A stretch of 64,000 nt of DNA from AP-15 sp963845735 (GTDB lineage: Bacteria > Pseudomonadota > Alphaproteobacteria > ATCC43930 > CGMCC-115725): contig CAWJTR010000011.1 of NCBI GenBank assembly GCA_963845735.1, positions 186,001 to 250,000 of the forward strand. Direction: 5' to 3'. Below the pieces are notes generated by a model. That model had not been told where the DNA came from. It worked only from the letters and a program-made list of their open reading frames with translations, and did no database searches. This document shows positions 7,862 through 16,931 of the stretch, piece by piece (position 1 is the stretch's first letter; every line of letters starts with the position of its first letter). The position numbers and the translations under genes were made by a program.

Positions 7862-8030
7862 TCACTCCCCGAGACACCGATCCTGACCCAGCGAGCGCCG
7901 CCGCGATCCCGAAGCCGAGCAGCGATAGTGACATTGGCTCCACCACCGTCGACGTCGACAAGGCGCTTCTGCCATTGTCATTGATGAAGTAGCCCGCGAT
8001 GTTAGTCCCATTGGGTCCAACGAAGCCCAT
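7862..8030 (-). pseudogene. possible remnant of a PEP-CTERM sorting tail
   Basis: The minus-strand frame reads STSTVVEPMSLSLLGFGIAA followed by a mildly basic stretch. This looks like the C-terminal sorting signal of PEP-CTERM proteins (V-P-E-P, small hydrophobic helix, basic end), with Val in the first Pro position. No matching N-terminal domain is visible upstream. If correct, it is the last part of an exosortase substrate gene. The call is weak because the fragment is short and the basic end is poor. Confidence 0.3.
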
Positions 8031-8103
8031 TTACACACCAAATCTTGTTGTTGCGGCAGTTCCAGGCGCAGAAAATAGCCTCGTACAGGCTCGGGATTCG
8101 AGG

Positions 8104-10817
8104 ATGTCGTTTGAGCTTCGACTATTGTTGGCGTGCGCGAGGACCCATCCGACCCGCGACGATGAAGCCGAGATGCGCGCGATGCTGGTTGACGGCGTCG
8201 ATTGGACGCGGTTCGCGCGCGCGGCGATTGCATGTGGCCTCGTTAGCCTGGCCGGTCATGCCCTCATTCGCGTCGCCCCCGACCTCGTACCCGACGACAT
8301 CCTCGACGCTTTTCGCGCGACGATAGACCAAACCCGCCAGCAAAACCGATGTGTTGCTCGACACGCTTCTGGGAGTGATCGGCGCGCTGTCAAAGGCGGG
8401 CGTCGAGGCCATCCCGTTCAACGGCCCTACCCTCGCCATTGACGCTTACGGCGATCTCGGCCTTCGCCGCTTGTCGGGGAACTTGGATCTGTTTATTCGC
8501 GCCCGCGATCTTGCACCGAGCATCTCCCGTCTCCGCATCCTCGGATATGAGCGCGAAAGACCATCCACCGCAGTGCAATCCGCGCCGATTAATGGCCTCG
8601 ATAGTCAGGAAAACAGCTTCAGGCACGCCGATCGGAGCGCCGTTGCGCTTTGCACGCGATTGACACCGCTGGTCACGGCGATCGATAGCGACGACGGAGG
8701 ATTGTGGCGTCGGAAGCAACCTGCGCTTCGGAACGGCCGAACGGTGCTGACGCTCGCTCCGGAGGATGCCCTGCTCGTCCTGGCGGTGCGGGGCGGCAAG
8801 GAGACTTGGCGGAACATCAGGCGGGCCTGCGACATGGCCGCTTTGATCGGCTCGCACCCAGGGCTCGAGTGGAGCGCCGTCCTCGAACGCGCACAGGCGC
8901 AAGGTTGCGGCAGCATGTTCCTGCTGGCGTCGTCCCTCGCGCGTAACGTTTTCGGTTCGGCCGTTCCGGATGCGATCGCGGCTGCGGAGCGCGTCGACCC
9001 GGCCATTCAATCGACGATTGGCCGCATCGTGGCGTCATGGCAAACCGGCAAGCGGATCGAACCGCTTGGCGACGGGACGCCGTCGACGACCCCATCCGAG
9101 AGCGGATCGAGCGTGGAGCCGTGGCTGAGAAGGCGAGCGCATGCAGAGCATGCCGTCTCGATCGATCCAAGCGACGGGAGAGCCTGGAGCAGGCTCGGCG
9201 ATGCGCTCAGCGGCATCAAGGAGCACGACCAGGCGATCGCCTGCTACGACAAGGCGCTCGCATTGGCGCCGGAAATTCGGGTTCTTTGGCGGAAGCGAAA
9301 CGCCGCGATGATGGCGGCGGGCAAGAGCGCCGACCGGGAACTCATGCTGATACCGCAAGACGACACGGCATGGACTTTACGCGCCGGCGCGCTCTCGTTT
9401 GAGCGGCGCTACGCGGAAGCGATCGTCGCAAGCGACCGCGCGCTTCAGATCGATCCCAGGCGCCTGGCCGCTAGGTGGATCGGCATCCACGCCCGGAATA
9501 ATTCTTGCGACTGGCGCAGGCGCGAGGACGACAAACGGCGGATCACCGAGAGTTCGAGGGCGGGCCGGCAATTGATCCCGCCCTTTTATCATCGAATACT
9601 GTGCGGGTCGGAAGCGGAAAGCCGTGACGTTGCGCGGATTTGGTCGACGAGAGCTGAACCTGTGGCGGAGCCCTGTTGGCGCGGCGAGCGCTATCGCCAC
9701 GACAAGATCCGGATCGCTTACATCTGCGCGGAGTTTCGCGAGCATGCCGTCGCCATATTGACCGCAGGGGTGTTCGAGCAACATGACAGGCGGCGCTTTG
9801 AGATCACCGCGATTTCGTTGGGTCCCGGCGACGGAAGCGAGATGCGCGCGCGGCTCGAAGCCGCGTTCGACCACTTCATCGACGCGCAAGACAAGTCCGA
9901 CGCCGAGGTCGCGGCCCTATTGCGCGCCTTGGAGATCGACATCCTCATCGACTTGAACGGCTACGCGGGCGCGTGGCGCACCGGGATTCTCGCCCGCAGG
10001 CCCGCGCCAGTCCAAGTGAGCTATGTCGGATATACCGGCACAATGGGTGTTCCGTTCATCGATTACATCATTGCCGACCGGGTGGTGATCCCCGGCGAAC
10101 ATCAGATTTATTACAGCGAGAAAGTGGTCTATCTGCCGCATACCTATCTGCCCGCCGACAACAAGCGCGTGATCTCGGAAACGATGCCCAGCCGCATCGA
10201 GGAAAATCTGCCGGAGGCCGGATTTGTTTTTGTCTGCTTCAACGACCCCTACAAAATCGGTCCCGAGACGTTCGATGTGTGGATGCGGCTGTTGCGCGCG
10301 GTCGAAGGCAGCGTGCTGTGGCTTCGCTGCACAAATATTGCCATGATGTATAATACGCAGCGCGAGGCCGACGCGCGGGGAATCGCTGCCGAGCGGCTGG
10401 TCTTCGCGCCGCGGCAGGCGCCGGCCCAGCATCTTGCGCGGCACCGGCTCGGCGATCTTTTTCTCGATACCCTGCCATACAATGCGCACACGACGGCGAG
10501 CGACGCGCTTTGGGCGGGGTTGCCGGTGGTGACATGCCTGGGTAACAGCTTCCCGGGCCGTGTCGCGGCGAGCCTGCTTCATGCGACCGGTTTGCCGGAA
10601 CTGGTCACGGCATCGCTGGCCGAATACGAAGCGCTGGCATTGAAACTCGCGCGAAATCGCGACTGGCTTGCTGCCATCAGTAACGAGGCTCATTCAAAAT
10701 CGGGATACCGAACCCCCGTTCGACACCGCCCGCATCACGCGCGATTTGGAAACCGCTTATACGGCAATGTGGGAACGGATGCAGCGCGGCGAGCCACCGG
10801 AGAGCTTCTCGGTTTAA
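8104..10817 (+). pseudogene. nucleotidyltransferase - TPR - O-GlcNAc transferase-like (GT41) protein, frameshifted
   Basis: A three-part protein read in three successive frames. Part 1 (8104 to ~8345, MSFELRLLLACARTHP) and the start of part 2 (VEAIPFNGPTLAIDAYGDLG) form a nucleotidyltransferase-like domain of the NTP_transf_5 type. Part 2 continues with two TPR units (GRAWSRLGDALSGIKEHDQA; RALQIDPRRLAARW) and a full GT41/SPINDLY catalytic region: APVQVSYVGYTGTMG, DYIIADRVVIPGE, VVYLPHTYLPADNKR and LFLDTLPYNAHTTASDALWA. Part 3 (from ~10690) supplies the normal end, ETAYTAMWERMQRGEPPESF, with stop at 10815-10817. Each join needs one base removed (near 8345 and 10690). A family role would be glycosylation of a surface or secreted protein using a nucleotide sugar. 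Confidence 0.75.
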
Positions 10818-10843
10818 ATACCTGTTCACGACTGCTGGTATCG

Positions 10844-10923
10844 GCTCGACATCAAGGCACCGGGTCGCCTGCAGGCTCCCTCGAACGCGTCGGCTGAAGC
10901 GGATGCTTCAAAGCCAGAAAGTC
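10844..10923. repeat. imperfect direct repeat B, copy 1
   Basis: The segment CTCGACATCAAGGCACCGGG ... GCTTCAAAGCCAGAAAG resembles 12742-12808 (CTCGACATCAAGGCGCCGGA ... GCTTCAAAGCCGGAAGG) in the same orientation. The ends match well and the middle differs by several small gaps. It lies just beyond the original stop of the GT41 gene. Confidence 0.6.
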
Positions 10924-10964
10924 TGTTTTGTCGGCTCGACCGCGACGAGTTTTCCATAGGCCAG

Positions 10965-12531
10965 CTAGCTGGTCAGTCTGGGCGGCCGTAATTGACTGTG
11001 GTCGCCCGCAGCGAGTTGCTGCAAAGCGCCTCGCGCGCGGCTGATCACGCTGTGCCAGTCTCCGGGAGTGGGCTGGCGAAACTGGCGCAGCGACGGATAC
11101 CAAGGAGCTGTCGTCCCGATCCCGGGGCCAGCGGAAGTCGGTGTCGAAACGGTTCAGTACCCAAACCGGTTTGCCGAGTGCACCGGCCAGATGCGCAATC
11201 GCCGTATCGACGCTGATTACGAGATCGAGGCTGTCTATGAGAGCCGCCGTGTCGGCAAAGTCATGGAGATCCTCGGTGAAATCGTGCAACTCCATGCCCT
11301 GCGGCGGACGAGCCGCCTCGGCCGCCGGTGCACCTTTTTGCAACGAGATGAATTGCACCCCCGATATTTCGCCAAGCGGCGCCAACCTGTCGAGAGTGAT
11401 CGAGCGGCGACGATCGTTGGCAATCTGGCGCGGGTTGCGCGATTCGCCCGCCAGCCCAGCACAATCCAACCCGCAGGCCGGCAAGACCGGCAAGCCGCTC
11501 GCGCCAGTGAGCAACATCCGCCGGGTCTGCCGTGAGATAGGGCGTTGTCGCCGGAATGGTTTCCAGCGTGGTGCCGACGGCATGCGGCAGGCTCATCAAC
11601 GCGCACCACAGATCAAAGGAAGGCGGCCGGTCGTCCTAAGCAATGATCTCGCTTACGCCAGGCAGCCGGGACAGCAATCTCACCAGGGACGGTTGCACCG
11701 CGAGGATGGTCCTCCTGGCGCCCGCGGCAATCTGCGGGACATAACGGCAGAACTGCAGCGTGTCCCCATGGCCCTGCTCGGCGACCAGTAGAATGACGCG
11801 ATCCCCAATCGCCTCACCCGTTCCAATACGGCACCGCCAAAAGATGGCGTAGCCTGCCCTCGCGTTCCCGCCAGCGCCATTCAAACTCATTCCAACCTTC
11901 CTCGAACTGCCCGGCCAACAGAAGGGCATGGCCAAGGACCACGCGCACGTCTCGATTCTCCGGTCGGAGGCACAACGCCGTGCGACAGCTCGCCTGGGCT
12001 TCGGTAGCACGCCCGAGATGATAGAGTATGTACCCGAGTTTGAAATGAGCGAACGCATCCTCCGGTCGGAGACGCAATGCCGCTGCGTACGCTTGCCTCG
12101 GCTTCCTCGAAGCGCCCGAGGTAGTCGAGCACATTTCCGAGTTCGCGGTGTGCGTTGGCAAACTCCGGCTTCAGGCGCAACGCCTCGCGTAAGCTCTTCT
12201 CGGCCTCGTCCAGGCGGTCAAGATTTCGCAGCGCTCTGCCGCGATTGGCCCATATTTGTGGAATGTCGCCGCTGATCGCTAGCGCACGATCATAGCATGC
12301 CAGTGCCTCCTCGTTACGCCCGCGGGCGGCCAAAGCGCGGCCGGTATTGTTCCAGGTTCTTGGATCGTGAGGCTGTTCTGGGCGTCGCGGCGCCAGCAGA
12401 TAAGTCAGGTTTTTCCATATGAGGCCAGGAAGCGAACGAGGCTTCCGCGCTTGCTGCAAGACGCGCTGGAAGTACGTTCCGATATCGGGTCCCGGCGAGT
12501 TATTCATGAAGTGGAAATCCCTAATCGACAT
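10965..12531 (-). pseudogene. TPR protein with GT9-like C-terminal domain, multiply frameshifted
   Basis: Read from 12531 leftward, the N-terminus (MSIRDFHFMNNSPGPDIG) leads into TPR units (TWNNTGRALAARGRNEEALA; IWANRGRALRNLDRLDEAEK; AHFKLGYILYHLGRATEAQA), then FEEGWNEFEWRWRE, a nucleotide-sugar-binding-like part (EQGHGDTLQFCRYVPQIAAG) and the ending FADTAALIDSLDLVISVDTA, HLAGALGKPVWVLNR and WYPSLRQFRQPTPGDWHSVI. These pieces lie in different frames; about five single extra bases separate them (near 12140, 12050-11815, 11500, 11090). In addition an in-frame TAG lies in the stretch before ALMSLPHAVGTTLE, near 11636. The family is TPR proteins with an ADP-heptose-transferase-like C-terminus. 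It is convergent with the GT41 gene. Confidence 0.75.
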
Positions 12532-12741
12532 ACCGCTCGCGCACCTTGCAGAGGGGTGTCATCTCTATATTGCGCCTACAATGAGCTTTCGGAAAGTCAG
12601 GTATCTGGAAAGAAACTCCGTCCTCGCGCAGTTACGTCGCCGGGATCTTCACTACGAATGTCGCTTGTTTTACGGCGATCCCAGGAAACCTGGGATGTGG
12701 AATTTGAAATACTTTTCTCGGCGGTGGTTTCGACCTTCTCA

Positions 12742-12808
12742 CTCGACATCAAGGCGCCGGATCGCCTGGACGCACCCGGCGGAATGAGACGCTTCAAAGC
12801 CGGAAGGT
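12742..12808. repeat. imperfect direct repeat B, copy 2
   Basis: Second copy of the element at 10844-10923; see there. It directly adjoins copy 2 of the 76-base direct repeat, so the two repeat types are side by side here but about 3.3 kb apart at the left end. Confidence 0.6.
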
Positions 12809-12809
12809 C

Positions 12810-12885
12810 ACACATTCTGGAGTCAAATCAGGACTAGCGACGGGTATGGCCTGCCGGCTGCCAAGCGTCGGATTTCGACCGCTAG
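12810..12885. repeat. direct repeat, copy 2
   Basis: Matches 7546-7622 nearly base for base. Its last bases include the stop codon (CTA on this strand at 12882-12884) of the polysaccharide deacetylase gene, so the two copies sit at the 3' ends of two different genes facing each other. Confidence 0.85.
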
Positions 12886-13779
12886 CCGGAGCCGGGGATC
12901 GTCCCCTGGCGCAGGGTCTCGCAGTAGCGGGCGATTTCGCCGGGGGTGGTGATCCACAATTCTTCGCGATGTTCAAGGATGTGACGAACAGCGTCGCGGT
13001 ACGCGCGCAGCCGGAAGGGCTGGCCGATGATGAAGGGATGCACCGAGACCGCAAAGACCAGCGGGTATTTCCTCGATTGTTCGAGCATCTCGTCGAACTG
13101 GTCGACGATCATCTCGGCGAATTGGCGCCCGGTATGGCGGCGAAAGACCAACGACGGCGAATCGTTGAGTTCGAGCGGATAGGGCACCGACAGGATCGGC
13201 CCGGCGCGGGTGCGCATCCACACCGGCTGGTCGTCCATCGCCCAATCCATCACATAGCGGTAGCCGGCCTCCTTCAACAGGTCGAGCGTGACCCCGCTTT
13301 CGGCGATATAGGGGCCGAGCCAGCCCTCGGGCCGCCGGCCCGATAATCGCGTCACCACCTCGGTGCACTCGGCGATCAGCCGCCGCTCATCCTCCTCCCA
13401 CAGCACATCCTGGCGCTCGGAATTGGTGCGGCCGTGGCCGACATATTCGTCGCCCCGCCCGTTCAGCCGCTCGACGATGTCGGGACAGGCTTCGAGCACC
13501 GCCGAATTGACATTGTGGGCGCCGGGCAAGGCGAACTCGTCGAGCAGGTCGAGGTAATACCAAAGGCCGACGCGGTTGCCGTAATCGCGCCACGCATAGT
13601 TGCGATGGCTTTGAGCCGCCGGCGCCCCGGTCGAATCACTGCCGAGCCCGGCGCCGAACGCGAAATGCTCGATGTTGTTGTTGAAGGTTACGGCGAGCCG
13701 TCTTGCCCTCGGGCCAGTCGTATTGCGGCCGCTTGTGGATCGGGACGTAGTCGTACCGGCTGTGGGCGGGGAGTTTCAT
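12882..13779 (-). pseudogene. polysaccharide deacetylase-family protein, frameshifted
   Basis: NodB/allantoinase-like carbohydrate-esterase-4 fold. The start (MKLPAHSRYDYVPIHKRPQY, 13779) and the first 26 residues are in one frame; after one extra base at 13701 the protein continues LAVTFNNNIEHFAFGAG, YAWRDYGNRVGLWYYLDLLD, GAHNVNSAVLEACPDIVERL and HGRTNSERQ to the C-terminal VSVHPFIIGQPFRLRAYRD. Removing that base gives a smooth 298-residue protein of family length. Metal-binding residues are atypical (FNNNIEH instead of the NodB TFDD), as in PuuE/allantoinase-like relatives that act on small amides. The downstream part alone (12882-13529) is the longest intact frame. It lies 33 bases behind the enoyl-CoA hydratase and was probably co-transcribed. 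Confidence 0.75.
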
Positions 13780-13812
13780 CGACGCAGCTCGTGGTGGGTT
13801 TCACAATCGCCC

Positions 13813-14614
13813 TCACCGTCCCTTAAATTCGGGCTTGCGCTTTTCCATGAAGGCGGTGCGGCCTTCGGCGTAATCGGCGCTGGCGAAGCATTCGTCGACC
13901 AAACGCTTGCACAGTGCCAAGTCGCGCGCCGACTCGTCTTTCAGCGCCTCGCGAATATTCACCTTCGCCGAGCGCACCGTTAACGGCGCATTCGCCGCGA
14001 TCATGTCGCAATAGTTCTTGACGTAAGACTCCAACTCCCCGTCCGGCACCACCTGGTTGACGAGGCCCATGCGCAACGCCTCGTCGGCGGTGAACTGGCG
14101 CGCGGTGAAGAAGATCTCGCGGGCATAGGCCGGGCCGACCAGATCGACCAGCTTCTTGATGCCGTCATAGGCGTAGCCGAGGCCGAGCTTTGCCGCCGGA
14201 ACGCCGAATTTCGAGCCCTCGGCGGCGATCCGCATGTCGCAGGCGAGCGCCGTGCCGACCCCGCCGCCGATGCAATAGCCGCGGATCATCGCGATCGTCG
14301 GCTTCAACGTCTCCTGCAGGCGCATCCGCGCGCCCTCGGAAATCTTGCTGTAGGCGGCGGCCGCTTCCTCCGACGCGCGCCTTTCCTTGAATTCGGAGAT
14401 GTCGGCGCCGGAAACGAAAGCGCGCCCGCCGGCGCCGCTGAGGACGATCACGCGGACCGCGTCGTCGGCGCTCGAAATCGTCCATGATCTGGGCCACGGC
14501 CTGCCACATTTCGAGCGAGACCGCGTTGTGCCGCGCGGGATTGTTGAAGATCAGACGGCCGATCGCTCCGTCTTTCTCGGCGATCATCTTGCTGGTCAAA
14601 GGCTGGTCGAGCAT
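13813..14614 (-). pseudogene. enoyl-CoA hydratase/isomerase-family protein, frameshifted
   Basis: Crotonase-fold acyl-CoA enzyme. The first 48 residues (MLDQPLTSKMIAEKDGAIGR, NNPARHNAVSLEMWQAVAQI) read from 14614, then one extra C near 14475 shifts the frame to DDAVRVIVLSGAGGRAFVSG, ADISEF, the oxyanion-hole segment IRGYCIGGGVGTALACDMRI, and the ending VDECFASADYAEGRTAFMEK, RKPEFKGR. With the base removed the protein has family length (about 266 residues). The catalytic-glutamate region of true hydratases is not clear: the segment FGVPAAKLGLGYAYDGIKKL fits the CaiD/isomerase-like group. GAGGAG lies upstream of the start. It heads a two-gene unit with the deacetylase. Confidence 0.8.
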
Positions 14615-14783
14615 GGCGGCGTTAGCTCCTCGTTGGTTCGCGCCGAGTTTGGCAGATCACGACGCCGAGCGCACCCGCCCAATCACCCTCCCGCCGATCG
14701 AAAACGACTGCTGCTGCCCCCAACAGCTGCCGTTCGGAATCCCCTTTGTTAAGGCGCGATTGGCCGACGAGCGCGCCGCCCTC

Positions 14784-15257
14784 TCATTGCGCCGGCGCCG
14801 GGATCGGCAGAATGCTCGACACGCGCCAGCCGCCGCTCGTCCTGACAAGCACTTGGTTCATCAGAAAGCGCGTCGTCTGCGCTGGCTTCCCCGCGGCACC
14901 GATCGTGAAGCTGATCGGTACGAAAAGCTGCGCCGTATCTTGCCCAATCCTCAGTATCTTGAGCGAAGCCGGGTCGGGTTCGAGCCGCCAGGTGCCCTTG
15001 TACAGCGCGGCGAAGCGCTTCAACGCGGCGTCGCTTCCCCAGATCGGGGTGCCGCGGGTGATCCACAGGAAATCGGGCGAGGCCAGCAGCAGCGGCTTGA
15101 GCTTGGCGACGTCGTGCTCATTCTGTGCGGCCACAAAGCGTTCGAAGGTCGCGCGGATTTCGTCCTGCGGCGTGGCGCCCGCTGGGCTCAGGAACGTGGC
15201 GGACAGCAACAGTGCCGACCAAAACCTCCGGCGCAGCCTTCCTCCTGATCTTGTCAT
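14784..15257 (-). CDS. secreted NTF2-like (SnoaL/DUF4440-type) protein
   Basis: 157-residue protein with an N-terminal signal peptide (WSALLLSATFLSPAGATP, cleavage near AGA) and a cone-shaped NTF2-like domain: EIRATFERFVAAQNEHDVAK, LLLASPDFLWITRGTPIWG, WRLEPDP and the C-terminal strand TSGGWRVSSILPIPAP. Start at 15257 chosen because GAGGAGG lies six bases upstream. The function of such single-domain exported proteins is unknown. It is transcribed away from the winged-helix/TPR regulator at 15399, with 140 bases between them, so that regulator may control it. Confidence 0.75.
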   Translation of the reverse strand: MTRSGGRLRRRFWSALLLSATFLSPAGATPQDEIRATFERFVAAQNEHDVAKLKPLLLASPDFLWITRGTPIWGSDAALKRFAALYKGTWRLEPDPASLKILRIGQDTAQLFVPISFTIGAAGKPAQTTRFLMNQVLVRTSGGWRVSSILPIPAPAQ

Positions 15258-15398
15258 CGGTAACCTCCTCAAATGCCCGCTGTGGGCGGAGAAAGGCGAA
15301 TGGCGCCGTTGCCCGCCGAGAGGCGAGATTGTTCGCTTGACCGCCTTGTGTCTTTGTAAAATTCGTGGATTTTTCCTGCATCTTGCCGAGTTGGCGCG

Positions 15399-16751
15399 AT
15401 GGACGAGCCGACGCTTGAGGTCTTCGAGTTCGCAGGCTTTACGCTTGTACCGCGCGAGCGCCTGCTGCTCGACGGCTTCGCCGCGGTGCCGCTGACCGCG
15501 CGAGCCTTCGACCTGCTGCTCGCGCTGGTGCGGCGGGCCGGCCGCCTAGCGATGAAGGACGAATTGCTCGCAGAAGTCTGGTCGGGTCTCGCCGTCGAGG
15601 ACGTCAATCTGAGCGTCAACATCTCGCTGTTGCGCAAGGCGCTGGTGCGGCCCGGAAGCGGTGAGGCGGTGATCCAAACGGTGCCGAAGGCCGGCTACCG
15701 CCTCGTCGCCCCGGTGTCACGCCGCCTCGTCGAGGCGTCCTCGCTGCTCTCTCGCTCGCAACCCGCGCGACGGCTTGACCGGCAGCCGGGCGCAGCCCCG
15801 GATGCGCAGCGGGCTTATGTAGAAGGCCGCTATCACTGGAGCCGACGGTCCGAGGAGGGCATGAAGGGAGCAATCGCCTGCTTCCGTCGCGCCGTGGCTG
15901 AGGACCCGGACTTCGCGGCCGCCTATTCTGGACTCGCCGACTGTTACGCCACGCTCGGCTATCTCAGCCACCTCGCACCCGTCGACAGCTTCCCGGCGGC
16001 CCGCGGTTACGCCGAGATGGCGCTCGAACGCGATCCATCACTGGCCGAGCCCTATACGTCGCTCGGCTACGTCAAGTTCTACTTCGATTGGGATTGGGCT
16101 GGAGCCGAGGCGGGATTCGGGCAGGCTCTGGCGCGCGATCCCGAGTGGACGCTGGCGCACCAATGGTACAGCATTCTCCTGCTCGCTGCCGGGCGCGCGG
16201 CGGAAGCCCGGCGGGAGATAATGATCGCCCGCGAGCGCGAACCACTGTCGCTCCAGGTCAACACCGATCTTGGATTTCACTATTACTATACCGGCCAATA
16301 CGCCGAAGCGGTAAAGCAGCTGCGGTCGGTGCTGGCGATGCAGGCTGATTTTGCGCCGGCACATCTGTGGCTCGGTCGCAGCTATCAAGAGCTCGGCGAC
16401 TACGACGCCGCACTCGCGGCGTTTCGCGCCGTTGAGGCGGTGACGCCGGAGTGGCCGGTAGCGATCGCCGCGCGTGGGTTCGTTGAGGGCACGGCTGGAC
16501 AAACGGCGTCCGCCACTGCGACCCTGACGCAGCTGCGCGAGCTGTCGCAGCGCCGGTTCGTGACGCCGTATGGCATTGCCCTGGTCGAGGCGGGGTTGGG
16601 ACGCCGAGGCGCGGCATTGGGATCGCTCGAGACTGCGTTTGCCGAGCGCTCACATTGGCTGGTCTGGCTGCGCCTCGATCCGCGGTGGCGCGATCTCCGG
16701 TCGGAGCCGCGCTTCGCCCGGTTGATCGAACGGATGCACTTTCCCGATTAA
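15399..16751 (+). CDS. winged-helix (OmpR/CadC-type) regulator with TPR domain
   Basis: Putative transcription factor of 450 residues. The N-terminal 105 residues are an OmpR-like winged helix: FEFAGFTLVPRERLLLDG, VPLTARAFDLLLALVRRAGR, DELLAEVWSGLAVEDVNLSV and VIQTVPKAGYRLVAPV. From about residue 130 a run of TPR-like repeats follows (GAIACFRRAVAEDPDFAAAY; GYAEMALERDPSLAEPYTSL; AVKQLRSVLAMQADFAPAHL). There is no membrane helix between the two parts, unlike CadC/ToxR, so it is probably cytoplasmic and senses a partner through the TPR domain. Related proteins in alphaproteobacteria sit beside the genes they control; the divergent NTF2-like gene is the candidate here. Confidence 0.85.
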   Translation: MDEPTLEVFEFAGFTLVPRERLLLDGFAAVPLTARAFDLLLALVRRAGRLAMKDELLAEVWSGLAVEDVNLSVNISLLRKALVRPGSGEAVIQTVPKAGYRLVAPVSRRLVEASSLLSRSQPARRLDRQPGAAPDAQRAYVEGRYHWSRRSEEGMKGAIACFRRAVAEDPDFAAAYSGLADCYATLGYLSHLAPVDSFPAARGYAEMALERDPSLAEPYTSLGYVKFYFDWDWAGAEAGFGQALARDPEWTLAHQWYSILLLAAGRAAEARREIMIAREREPLSLQVNTDLGFHYYYTGQYAEAVKQLRSVLAMQADFAPAHLWLGRSYQELGDYDAALAAFRAVEAVTPEWPVAIAARGFVEGTAGQTASATATLTQLRELSQRRFVTPYGIALVEAGLGRRGAALGSLETAFAERSHWLVWLRLDPRWRDLRSEPRFARLIERMHFPD

Positions 16752-16931
16752 GGAAAATTCGCGGGCAACCGTCGAGTTTTTCCTTCCGTGCCGATTGTCG
16801 GAACAGGTTGGTTTGACACATTCGGTTTACCGCGGCCGGATGACCCCTTACGGCGCTAAGCCGGCGCACGACACGCCGCCGCCCGGCGTGACGCCGGACG
16901 GCAGGGATCCGGGCGGTTGCGCCCGGCGGCG

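Larger units (their letters stand above)
7574..8103. other. intergenic stretch with repeats and a protein remnant
   Basis: 530 bases without an intact gene. It holds the tail of the direct repeat, the palindromic element at 7654-7744 and a minus-strand fragment at 7862-8030 resembling a PEP-CTERM tail (listed separately). Confidence 0.5.
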
